Source of the DNA: Hydrogenophaga sp. A37
GTDB lineage: Bacteria; Pseudomonadota; Gammaproteobacteria; Burkholderiales; Burkholderiaceae_C
NCBI RefSeq assembly: GCF_002001205.1
Contig: NZ_MUNZ01000124.1
Coordinates: forward strand, 1 to 57,618
DNA length: 57,618 nt
Direction: 5' to 3'
The position numbers were made by a program, and so were the translations under genes. A model generated the notes under the pieces. The model had not been told where the DNA came from. It made no database searches and was given only the letters and a program-made list of their open reading frames with translations. This document shows, piece by piece, positions 27,333 to 35,187 of the stretch (position 1 is its first letter; each line of letters starts with the position of its first letter).

Positions 27333-28688
27333 ATGGACCACGCCGTTGCTGTCTGCCCCGCGCTGCTGATCGCGGCCCCGGCGTCGGGCCAGGGCAAGAC
27401 CACCGTGACGGCGGCGCTCGCGCGGCTGCACACGCGGCAAGGCCGCCGGGTGCGGGTGTTCAAGTGTGGTCCTGATTTTCTGGACCCGCACTGGCACACG
27501 CTCGCCAGCGGCCACCCGGTGCACAACCTCGACCTCTGGCTGAACGGCGAGGCCGACATCCGCGCCCGCCTGTTTGAGGCCGCTTCGTCGAGCGACCTGA
27601 TCCTGATCGAAGGGGTCATGGGGCTGTTCGACGGTGAGCCCAGCACGGCCGACCTCGCGCGGCGCTTCGGGCTGCCGGTGCTGGCGGTGATCGACGCGTC
27701 GGCCATGGCGGGCACCTTCGGCGCGCTGGCGCACGGGCTGCGCCACTACCAGGACGGCCTGCCCTGGGCGGGCGTATTGGCCAACCGGGTCGCCAGCGAG
27801 GGGCACGCGCAGATGCTGCAGCGCTCGTTGCGACCGGCGATGGCCGACGGTGATGCGGTGGGCATCGACGCCGGCTGGCTCGGGGCATTGCAGCGAGACG
27901 CGGGCTTCACGCTGCCCGAGCGGCACCTCGGCTTGACGGTGGCGTCCGAGCTGCCCGACGCCATGGAGCGGCTGGACGCCGTGGCCGACGCGCTGGCGCA
28001 GACGCCGCTGGGGCAGCTCGACCACGCGGGTTGGCAGCGTTGGGCGGTGCGGTTTGACGCGACAGCCGAGGCCCCCGTGGTGCCGATGCTCAAGGGCCGC
28101 ACGGTGGCGGTGGCGCGCGATGCGGCCTTCTGTTTCATCTACCCGGCCAACCTGGACAGCCTGCGCGCACTCGGCGCTGAGCTGGTGTTTTTCTCGCCGC
28201 TGGCCGACGGGTCGGTGCCGGCGTGCGATGCGGTGTGGCTGCCGGGCGGCTACCCGGAGTTGCACGCGACCACGCTGACGAAAGGCGCGCGCTGCCGTGC
28301 CTCGTTGGCCGAACATGTCGCGGCCGGTCGGCCCGTCTGGGCCGAGTGCGGCGGCATGATGCCGCTGTTTGACACCCTGGCCACCGCCGATGGCGACGAA
28401 CACCCGATGTGGGCCCTGCTGCCTGGCCGCGTGACCATGCAGAAGCGCCTGGCCGCGCTCGGGCCGCAGCGCTGGGACACGGCGCAGGGCGAGTTGCGCG
28501 GGCACACGTTTCACTACTCGACCACCGATTCGCCGTTGGCCCCACTGTCCCGGACCGAGGCGCAGCGTGCGGGCGGGCGCGGCGAGGCCATCTACGCGCA
28601 GGGTCCGGTGCGGGCCAGCTATTTCCACGCCTGGTTTGCTTCGAACCCTGAGGCTGCCGCCTCGCTGTTCCTTGAGGAGGTTTTGTGA
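27333..28688 (+). CDS. cobB: Cobyrinate a,c-diamide synthase CobB/CbiA
   Basis: 451 aa. ATP-dependent amidotransferase that converts (hydrogeno)byrinate to its a,c-diamide using glutamine. The N-terminal ATP-binding domain has the P-loop APASGQGKTT (15-24). The C-terminal class I glutamine amidotransferase domain has the nucleophile Cys339 in WAECGGMM. The ATG at 27333 follows the btuB stop by 8 bp. The stop overlaps the next start codon by 4 nt (GTGA). Confidence 0.94.
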   Translation: MDHAVAVCPALLIAAPASGQGKTTVTAALARLHTRQGRRVRVFKCGPDFLDPHWHTLASGHPVHNLDLWLNGEADIRARLFEAASSSDLILIEGVMGLFDGEPSTADLARRFGLPVLAVIDASAMAGTFGALAHGLRHYQDGLPWAGVLANRVASEGHAQMLQRSLRPAMADGDAVGIDAGWLGALQRDAGFTLPERHLGLTVASELPDAMERLDAVADALAQTPLGQLDHAGWQRWAVRFDATAEAPVVPMLKGRTVAVARDAAFCFIYPANLDSLRALGAELVFFSPLADGSVPACDAVWLPGGYPELHATTLTKGARCRASLAEHVAAGRPVWAECGGMMPLFDTLATADGDEHPMWALLPGRVTMQKRLAALGPQRWDTAQGELRGHTFHYSTTDSPLAPLSRTEAQRAGGRGEAIYAQGPVRASYFHAWFASNPEAAASLFLEEVL

Positions 28689-29506
28689 GCACACAGCACC
28701 TGGGGCCTCAGCGCATCGTGTGCCTGACCGAAGAGACCACCGAGTGGCTCTACCTGCTGGGGCAGGAGCACCGCATCGTCGGCATCAGCGGCTACACGGT
28801 GCGCCCGCGCCGCGCGCGCGACGAGAAGCCCAAGGTCAGCGCGTTTCTGAACGCGAAAATCGACAAGATCCTCGCGCTGCAGCCCGACTGCGTGTTCGGT
28901 TTTTCGGACCTGCAGGCCGACATCGCGGCGGCGCTGATCCGTGCCGGTGTGCAGGTGACGGTGTTCAACCAGCGCAGCGTGGACGAGATTTTTTCCATGC
29001 TGTTTCAGGTGGCCGCGATGGTGGGCTGCGCTGAGGACGGCCTGGCGCGCATCGACGTCATGCGCCAGCGGCTCGCCGCGATCCGCGCCGAGGTGGCCGC
29101 GCTGGTGGCAGCGGGCAAGCGCCGCCCGTGCGTGTTCTTTGAAGAGTGGGATGAGCCGCACATCAGCGGCATCCGCTGGGTGTCCGAGTTGTTGGGCATC
29201 GCGGGCGGCGACGATGTGTTTCCCGAGCTGGCGGTGCAGTCGCTGGGCAAGCACCGCATCATTGCCGACCCCACCGAGATCGTGGCGCGCGCGCCCGATA
29301 TCGTGATCGGCTCCTGGTGCGGCAAGAAGTTCCGCCCCGAGAAGGTGGCAGCGCGTCCGGGTTGGCAGGATGTGCCTGCGGTCAAGAACGGCCAGCTGTT
29401 CGAGATCAAGTCGGCCGACATCCTGCAGCCCGGCCCCGCAGCGCTGACCGATGGTGTGGAGCAGATGCACCGCATCGTGAAGCAGTGGATGGTGGCTCAT
29501 GGTTGA
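28685..29506 (+). CDS. BtuF-like cobalamin-binding protein without signal peptide
   Basis: 273 aa. Periplasmic-binding-protein fold of the helical-backbone metal/B12 type (COG0614-like): 'RIVCLTEETTEWLYLLGQ' at the N-terminus, 'KILALQPDCVFGFSD' in the middle. It starts with GTG overlapping the cobB stop. Unlike the other two family members in this window (30071 and 34296), it begins directly with the mature fold and has no signal peptide. It is therefore probably cytosolic, or uses another route. It may be a corrinoid-binding or shuttling protein rather than a transporter subunit; this is inference. Confidence 0.8.
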   Translation: MSTQHLGPQRIVCLTEETTEWLYLLGQEHRIVGISGYTVRPRRARDEKPKVSAFLNAKIDKILALQPDCVFGFSDLQADIAAALIRAGVQVTVFNQRSVDEIFSMLFQVAAMVGCAEDGLARIDVMRQRLAAIRAEVAALVAAGKRRPCVFFEEWDEPHISGIRWVSELLGIAGGDDVFPELAVQSLGKHRIIADPTEIVARAPDIVIGSWCGKKFRPEKVAARPGWQDVPAVKNGQLFEIKSADILQPGPAALTDGVEQMHRIVKQWMVAHG

Positions 29507-30074
29507 GGTGGCCTGCAGCGAATTCATCCTGGGCGGGCAGCGCAGCGGCAAGTCGCGCCGCGCCGAAGTGCTGGCTTGCCAGTGGCTGGAGCGTTCGCCC
29601 GATCACCGTGCCATGCTGATCGCCACCGGCCAGGCCTGGGACGGCGAGATGCGCGAACGCATCGCGCGCCACCAGCGGGACCGCGCAGAGCGGGTGCCGG
29701 GCATGGTCACGGTGGAGGAACCGCTGGCGCTGGCCGAGGCGCTGCACCGTGCCAGCGACGCGAAGACCCTGGTGGTGGTCGATTGCCTGACGTTGTGGCT
29801 GACCAACCTGATGATGCCGGCCGACGCTGCGCTAGCCCTGGATGAGACCGCCGTTGTAGCCGCGGGTCACGCGCTGTGCGAGGCCATCGCCGCCGCCCCC
29901 GGCCCTGTCGTGCTGGTGGGCAACGAGATCGGTCTGGGCGTGATCCCCATGGGGCGTGAGGTGCGCGCCTTTGTGGACGCGCTGGGCCGTCTCAACCAAA
30001 GCGTGGCTGCCGCGTGCGAGCGCGTCACGCTGATGGCGGCGGGACTGCCGCTGACCTTGAAAGACAAGCCATGA
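29499..30074 (+). CDS. cobU: Adenosylcobinamide kinase / adenosylcobinamide-phosphate guanylyltransferase
   Basis: 191 aa. Bifunctional enzyme that phosphorylates adenosylcobinamide and transfers GMP to give AdoCbi-GDP for the nucleotide loop. P-loop GGQRSGKS at residues 12-19; His58 in RIARHQRDR corresponds to the guanylylated histidine region; the 'VVDCLTLWLTNLM' segment is also typical. It overlaps the preceding gene by 8 nt and the following btuF by 4 nt. Confidence 0.95.
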   Translation: MVEVACSEFILGGQRSGKSRRAEVLACQWLERSPDHRAMLIATGQAWDGEMRERIARHQRDRAERVPGMVTVEEPLALAEALHRASDAKTLVVVDCLTLWLTNLMMPADAALALDETAVVAAGHALCEAIAAAPGPVVLVGNEIGLGVIPMGREVRAFVDALGRLNQSVAAACERVTLMAAGLPLTLKDKP

Positions 30075-30976
30075 ATCCGATGCGTGACATCCTGGCCGCT
30101 GTGGCATTGGCTGGGCTGGTGCTGCTGTCCCTGCCGGCCCACGCCGCACTCCAGATCACCGACGACCACGGCGTGGTGGTGAACTTCGAGCGCTCACCAC
30201 AGCGAATCGTGAGCCTGCTGCCTTCGCTGGCCGAGACGGTGTGCGAACTCGGTCAGTGCCAGCGCCTGGTGGGGGTGGACCGTTACACCAACTGGCCCGA
30301 GAGCGTGAAACCCTTGCCCAAGGTGGGCGGCGGGCTGGACCCGAACATCGAACAGATCGTGGCGCTGCGGCCCGACGTGGTGCTGATGGCCACGTCTTCG
30401 CGCGCGGGCGACCGGCTGCGTGCGCTGGGCCTCAAGGTGGTGGCGCTGGAGCCCAAGACACATGCCGACGTGCAACGCGTGATGCTCAAGATCGGGCAAC
30501 TGCTGGAGGTGCCCGACGCGCAGAAAATCTGGCGCGCCATCGACGCAGCCGTGATGGCAGCCGCGCAGTCGCTGCCCGCCAGCGTGCGTGGCACGCGGGT
30601 GTATTTCGAGGTCAATCCCGGGCCGTATGCCGCGGGTGAAAGCTCCTTCATCGGCGAAACGCTGACGCGCCTGGGCGCCAAGAACATCGTGCCCGCGTCG
30701 CTCGGGCCGTTTCCCAAACTCAACCCCGAGTACATCGTGCGCGCCGACCCCGACCTGATCATGGTTGGCCAGCGCAGCGTGGACGGCATGTTGCAGCGCC
30801 CGGGCTGGATGGCCATGCGCGCCATGCGCGCGCAGCACCTGTGTGTGTTCCCGGCCGAAGAGTCCGACACCCTGGTGCGGCCCGGCCCGCGCATGGCCGA
30901 GGGTGCCCGGCTGATGGCGCACTGCCTGGCCGAGAAGGCGCCCGGCGCGAAGCCGCCAGCCGGAGCGCGCCCTTGA
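30071..30976 (+). CDS. btuF: Periplasmic B12-binding protein BtuF
   Basis: 301 aa. Cleavable signal peptide (1-25, ending AHA) followed by a class III substrate-binding fold ('RIVSLLPSLAETVCELGQC', 'QIVALRPDVVLMATSSRAG', 'GGGLDPNIEQ'). It delivers cobalamin to BtuCD, whose genes follow with 4-nt overlaps, so this is the dedicated partner. It starts at 30071 in an ATGA overlap with cobU. Confidence 0.92.
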   Translation: MNPMRDILAAVALAGLVLLSLPAHAALQITDDHGVVVNFERSPQRIVSLLPSLAETVCELGQCQRLVGVDRYTNWPESVKPLPKVGGGLDPNIEQIVALRPDVVLMATSSRAGDRLRALGLKVVALEPKTHADVQRVMLKIGQLLEVPDAQKIWRAIDAAVMAAAQSLPASVRGTRVYFEVNPGPYAAGESSFIGETLTRLGAKNIVPASLGPFPKLNPEYIVRADPDLIMVGQRSVDGMLQRPGWMAMRAMRAQHLCVFPAEESDTLVRPGPRMAEGARLMAHCLAEKAPGAKPPAGARP

Positions 30977-32052
30977 ACGCACGCCGCGCGTCATGGTTGG
31001 TCGTCGCCCTGCTGCTGGCGGCCGCGGCGCTGGCCGCACTCGGCGTCTGCGTGGGCAGCGCGGGCTTCGAGAACCTGGTCGGCCCGCTGCTGAACCCGCA
31101 CGCCGACCCGGCCGCCACCGCGATGGCGCAGCAGATCGTGTGGGAGATCCGCCTGCCGCGCACGCTGGGTGCCTGGGGCGCAGGCGCCTTGCTGGGGCTG
31201 GCCGGCGCGGTGGCGCAGGGCCTGTTCCGCAACCCGCTGGCCGATCCGTTTCTGCTCGGCAGCGCCTCGGGTGCCTCGCTCGGCGTGGCGCTGGCGCTGG
31301 CCGCGATGGGCGGCGGCGCGGGCATGTTGGGCGCCAGCATGATGAACAGCGGTGTGGCGGTGAGCGTGTTCTCCAGCAGCGCCTGGGTGCGCCTGGGGCT
31401 CACCGGTGCGGCCTTCGGCGGCGCGGTGCTGGCGGTGCTGCTCACGCTGCTGCTCTCGCGCGGCGTGCAGCACACGCTGCGCCTGCTGCTGGCCGGTGTG
31501 GTGGTGGGCGTGGTGCTCAGCGCCATGACGCACCTGGTGCTGCTGTTCTCGCCCGAGTCGCTGCAGGCCATGCAGGCCTTCATGCTCGGCTCCACCAGCT
31601 TCGTGGGCTGGACGGCCTGCGTGCTGATGGTGGCCGTGTGGGCGCTGTGCGCGCTGGCGGCCTGGCTGCTGGCGCGGGTGCTCGACGGCCTGAGCCTGGG
31701 TGACGCCACGGCGCGCAGCCTGGGCCTGCCGCTCGGCCCCATGCGCGCGGCGCTGGTGGCGGTGCTGGCGCTGGCCACCGGTACCGCCGTGGCGCAGACC
31801 GGGTTGATCGCTTTTGTCGGCCTGGCCGCGCCGCACCTGGTGCGCTCGCTGGTCAAGACCACCAGCGCCCGGCTGATGCTGCTGGCCAGCTGCATGGGCG
31901 GCGCGCTGCTGATGGCGGCCGACACGCTGGCGCGCTGGCTGATCGCGCCGCAGGAGCTGCCGGTGGGCGTGCTCACCGCCGTGTTGGGCGGCGGTTATCT
32001 GCTGTGGCTGATGCAACGCAACACGCGCGTGTCGCGGGGGGCGGGGCTGTGA
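30973..32052 (+). CDS. btuC: B12 ABC transporter permease BtuC (FecCD family)
   Basis: 359 aa with about ten transmembrane helices. FecCD-type signatures are 'RLPRTLGAWGAGALLGLAG' and 'GLIAFVGLAAPHLVR' (the latter includes the coupling helix to the ATPase). No ATG fits; a TTG at 30973 overlaps the btuF stop (TTGA) and is preceded by GGAG at good spacing, so I use it. It forms the membrane pore of the BtuFCD importer. Confidence 0.92.
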   Translation: MNARRASWLVVALLLAAAALAALGVCVGSAGFENLVGPLLNPHADPAATAMAQQIVWEIRLPRTLGAWGAGALLGLAGAVAQGLFRNPLADPFLLGSASGASLGVALALAAMGGGAGMLGASMMNSGVAVSVFSSSAWVRLGLTGAAFGGAVLAVLLTLLLSRGVQHTLRLLLAGVVVGVVLSAMTHLVLLFSPESLQAMQAFMLGSTSFVGWTACVLMVAVWALCALAAWLLARVLDGLSLGDATARSLGLPLGPMRAALVAVLALATGTAVAQTGLIAFVGLAAPHLVRSLVKTTSARLMLLASCMGGALLMAADTLARWLIAPQELPVGVLTAVLGGGYLLWLMQRNTRVSRGAGL

Positions 32053-32831
32053 ACGTGCCCATGAACGCCAACGCCATCGCCGTTGAAGCGCGCAACCTGA
32101 GCGCGCGGCTGGGCGACACCGAGATATTGCACAACATCACCCTGGCGCTGCCGCGCGCGCGCTGGACCAGCATCGTTGGCCCCAATGGCGCGGGCAAGTC
32201 AACGTTGCTCAAGGCACTCGCCGGGCTGTTGCCGCGCAGCGGTGAGGTCGCTTTGCTGGGAAAGCCGCTGGCCGTGTGGCCCCATCGCGCCCGCGCGCAA
32301 CAGCTCGCCTGGCTGGGGCAGAACGAATCCAGCGGCGACGACCTCACCGTGTGGGACGTGGCCATGCTCGGGCGCCTGCCGCACCAGGCCTGGCTCAGCC
32401 CGCCCAGCGCCGCCGACCACGCCGCGGTGGAGCGCGCACTCAAAGCCACCCAGGCCTGGGACTGGCGCGCCCGCTCGCTCGGCCAGCTCTCGGGCGGCGA
32501 GCGCCAGCGCGTGCTGCTGGCCCGCGCGTTGGCCGTCGAGGCCCAGGTGCTGCTGATGGACGAACCCCTGGCCAACCTCGACCCGCCACACCAGGCCGAC
32601 TGGCTCGATCTCGTGCAGGCGCTGGTGCACGAGGGCAAGACCGTGGTGAGCGTGCTGCATGAGATCGCCATGGCCCTGCACGCCGACGAACTGGTGTTGA
32701 TGGCGCAAGGCCGAGTGACCCACCAGGGCCTGTGTGCCGAGCCCGCCACGCACCGCGCGCTGGAGGCGGTGTTCGACCACCGCATTGCCGTGCATGCCCT
32801 GCACGGTCAGTGGGTGGCGCTGCCGCGCTGA
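32049..32831 (+). CDS. btuD: B12 ABC transporter ATP-binding protein BtuD
   Basis: 260 aa. Walker A GPNGAGKST (44-52), signature LSGGE (147-151), Walker B VLLMDEP (167-173). ATP hydrolysis powers B12 import through BtuC. The start is a GTG overlapping the btuC stop (GTGA); an ATG 12 nt further (32061) is the alternative. The gene ends 58 bp before cbiM, which has its own strong ribosome-binding site. Confidence 0.93.
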   Translation: MNVPMNANAIAVEARNLSARLGDTEILHNITLALPRARWTSIVGPNGAGKSTLLKALAGLLPRSGEVALLGKPLAVWPHRARAQQLAWLGQNESSGDDLTVWDVAMLGRLPHQAWLSPPSAADHAAVERALKATQAWDWRARSLGQLSGGERQRVLLARALAVEAQVLLMDEPLANLDPPHQADWLDLVQALVHEGKTVVSVLHEIAMALHADELVLMAQGRVTHQGLCAEPATHRALEAVFDHRIAVHALHGQWVALPR

Positions 32832-32889
32832 TTTTTTGAGTTCTTAAACCCGCGTTGTCGACAACGCATTTGCCCCAAGGAGAAACGCC

Positions 32890-33567
32890 ATGCACATCGA
32901 ACCCGGACTGGTTGATGGAACCAAAATTGTCCTGAGCCATGCCACCGCCGCCGGTGCCCTGGGCTATGCCGCCAAATTGGCGCTGGACACCGCCCGGAAA
33001 GACGGCATCCCCGCGTTGTTGCTCCGCTCGCTGATCACCTCTGCCCTGGTGTTCTGCTTCTTCGAGTTGTTTCCGCACCACCCGGTCGGCGTGTCGGAGG
33101 TGCACCTGATTCTGGGCACCACCTTGCTGCTGATCTTCGGGCAGGCGCCGGCCGCCATCGGACTGGCCGGTGGGCTCTTGCTCCAGGGGCTGTCCTTCGC
33201 TCCGTTCGACCTGCCTCAGTACGGCATGAACGTCACCACGCTGCTGGTGCCACTGTTCGCCACCTCTGCACTGGCGCGCCGTGTCATTCCCGACAATATG
33301 GCCTATGTGGACATCGGTTACAGCCAGGCGCTCAAGCTGTCGCTGGCCTACCAGGGTGGCATCGTGTTGTGGGTGGCTTTCTGGGCCTTGTACGGTGCGG
33401 GCACCGGCTCGGAGAACCTCGCCAGCATCGGCAGCTTCGGTGTGGCCTACATGGGCGTGGTGCTGCTGGAACCCCTGATCGACCTGGGCATTCTCGCGCT
33501 GGCCAAGCTGGCGCACCAGCTCAAGGGTTCGGTGGTGGTGCACCAGCGCCTGCACCACCCTGTCTAA
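32890..33567 (+). CDS. cbiM: CbiM-type cobalt transport protein (ECF S component), stand-alone
   Basis: 225 aa, about six transmembrane helices. It begins MHIEPGLV, the N-terminal Met-His-Ile motif whose amino group and histidine co-ordinate Co/Ni in CbiM/NikM. A Shine-Dalgarno AAGGAGAA precedes the ATG. The usual partners CbiN, CbiQ and CbiO are not next to it. It may therefore work alone, borrow ATPase and T subunits from elsewhere, or be a related metal permease. Placement between B12 uptake and cobO supports cobalt supply. Confidence 0.82.
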   Translation: MHIEPGLVDGTKIVLSHATAAGALGYAAKLALDTARKDGIPALLLRSLITSALVFCFFELFPHHPVGVSEVHLILGTTLLLIFGQAPAAIGLAGGLLLQGLSFAPFDLPQYGMNVTTLLVPLFATSALARRVIPDNMAYVDIGYSQALKLSLAYQGGIVLWVAFWALYGAGTGSENLASIGSFGVAYMGVVLLEPLIDLGILALAKLAHQLKGSVVVHQRLHHPV

Positions 33568-33582
33568 CGGGAGTCGAACGCC

Positions 33583-34152
33583 ATGGACATCGAAACACCA
33601 CCGGTGCTGCGCGATACCCCCAAAGCCCAGGGCGACCGGCGGGGCCTCGTCATGGTCCACACCGGCAACGGCAAGGGCAAGAGCACGGCGGCCTTCGGGC
33701 TGGCTGTGCGGGCCCATGGCCGCGGCAAGAAGGTCAAGATCTACCAGTTCATGAAGGTGCCGTCGGCCCGCTTCGGGGAGCACCGGCTGTTCGAACAGCT
33801 GGGCATCCCCATCGAAGGGCTGGGCGACGGTTTCAGCTGGAAGAGCCGCGACCTGGCCCACTCGGCCGAGCTGGCGCAGGCCGGGTGGTCCAAGGCCGAG
33901 GCCGCGATCCGTGCGGGCGAACACTTCATGGTGGTGCTCGACGAGATCATGTACCCCTTGCGCTACGGGTGGATCACGCTGGAGACGGTCTTGACCTGTC
34001 TGCGCGAGCGGCCGTCCTCGGTGACCGTGGTGCTCACCGGCCGCAATGCCCCGGCCGAGCTGATCGAGCTGGCCGACACGGTGACCGAGATGACGCTCAT
34101 CAAACACCACTTCAATGCCGGCGTTCCGGCGCAGCGCGGCATTGAGGACTAG
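33583..34152 (+). CDS. cobO: Cob(I)yrinic acid a,c-diamide adenosyltransferase CobO/BtuR
   Basis: 189 aa. Attaches the 5'-deoxyadenosyl group from ATP to cob(I)yrinate diamide or salvaged corrinoids. P-loop variant GNGKGKST at residues 28-35; 'KIYQFMK' and 'DEIMYPLRYGW' are typical of the CobA/CobO/BtuR type. It lies 15 bp after cbiM and is followed by a palindromic repeat. Confidence 0.95.
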   Translation: MDIETPPVLRDTPKAQGDRRGLVMVHTGNGKGKSTAAFGLAVRAHGRGKKVKIYQFMKVPSARFGEHRLFEQLGIPIEGLGDGFSWKSRDLAHSAELAQAGWSKAEAAIRAGEHFMVVLDEIMYPLRYGWITLETVLTCLRERPSSVTVVLTGRNAPAELIELADTVTEMTLIKHHFNAGVPAQRGIED

Positions 34153-34160
34153 GATGAAAC

Positions 34161-34247
34161 ACCCCCCGCGCCGCTTCGCGTCACCCCCCTCAAGTGGGGC
34201 GGCACTGGCCGTCCGGCAAAGCCGGCCCGGCGGTGCCTCTGGGTGGC
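34161..34247 (+). repeat. GC-rich palindromic intergenic repeat, copy 2 (cobO-btuF2)
   Basis: CCCCCCGCGCCGCTTCGCG, then GGGGCGGCACTGGCCGTCC and GCAAAGCCGGCCCGGCGGTG. This copy is almost identical over about 50 bp to the reverse complement of the copy at 55921-56014. It holds several nested inverted repeats and fills the gap between cobO and the second signal-peptide BtuF gene. Confidence 0.75.
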
Positions 34248-34295
34248 GTTGTTTCATGCATCGCGGGTGGCGCTCCGGCGCCTTGGAAAGCTGAC

Positions 34296-35132
34296 ATGGC
34301 CTTTGTCGCCCAAGCGCCGGCCGCCGCCCTGATGGCCATGGGCATGCTGGTCATGCCGCCGGCCCTGGCCCAGCAGCGCATCGTGACCCTGTCGCCTTCG
34401 CTGACCGAGGCGGTGTGCGCGCTTGGCCGCTGCGCGGCGCTCGTGGGCACCGACCGGCATTCGAGCTGGCCCGAGAGCGTGCACCGATTGCCTCAGGTGG
34501 GCGGGCTGGCGGACGCGCAGATCGAGAACATCGTGCTGCTGCGTCCCGACCTGGTGCTGCTCGGTCCGCGCAGCCGGGCCGAGGAGCGGCTGCAGTCCCT
34601 GGGCATTCCGGTGCAGAAGTTCGATGCCCGCACCCATGCGGACCTCAAGCACACGCTGCTGGCCCTAGGGCGGGTGCTGGGCGAGCCGGCCAGGGCGGCC
34701 GAGCTGGTGCGCCGCATCGAAGACGAGCTCCAGGCCGCCGCCCGCCGCATGCCGCCGGCCCTGCGTGGGCGCAGCGTCTATGTCGAGGTCGGGGGCATTT
34801 CGTCTGCCGCCAGTGCCGGCAGCTTCATCGGCGAGACGGTGGCCGCGCTGGGCCTGGTCAACATCGTGCCGGCCGACATGGGGCTGTTTCCCAAAGTGAA
34901 CCCCGAGATGGTGGTGCGCCGTGCGCCCGAGCTGATCATCGCGCCGCAAAGCAGCGCCCAGGGCATGGCCGACCGGCCAGGCTGGAGCGAGATCCCCGCG
35001 GTCCGCCAGGGCCGCATCTGCCTGCTCGACGACGCGCGCATGGACCTGCTGTCGCGCCCCGGCCCCCGCGTGGGCGAGGCGGCCCGGATGCTGGTGGACT
35101 GCCTCAAGGCCCTGCCGGCGATCCCCCATTGA
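34296..35132 (+). CDS. Second BtuF-like periplasmic corrinoid-binding protein
   Basis: 278 aa with a signal peptide (1-25, ending ALA) and the class III binding-protein fold ('RIVTLSPSLTEAVCALGRC', 'NIVLLRPDLVLLGPRSRAE', 'VGGLADAQIE'). It is clearly paralogous to BtuF at 30071, but has no permease or ATPase genes beside it. It could feed the same BtuCD or bind a different corrinoid such as cobinamide. Start at 34296 after a GGAAAG site; an upstream in-frame ATG lies in the repeat and was rejected. Confidence 0.85.
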   Translation: MAFVAQAPAAALMAMGMLVMPPALAQQRIVTLSPSLTEAVCALGRCAALVGTDRHSSWPESVHRLPQVGGLADAQIENIVLLRPDLVLLGPRSRAEERLQSLGIPVQKFDARTHADLKHTLLALGRVLGEPARAAELVRRIEDELQAAARRMPPALRGRSVYVEVGGISSAASAGSFIGETVAALGLVNIVPADMGLFPKVNPEMVVRRAPELIIAPQSSAQGMADRPGWSEIPAVRQGRICLLDDARMDLLSRPGPRVGEAARMLVDCLKALPAIPH

Positions 35133-35187
35133 GGGCCTCCCTTCTGGCCCTTCTATCAACCCTGTTCCCTTACTGCCAAGGTCCGAC

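Noticed and set aside
32832..32889. Second cobalamin riboswitch before cbiM
   Set aside because: The gap is only 58 bp and has no B12 box; it holds just a ribosome-binding site.
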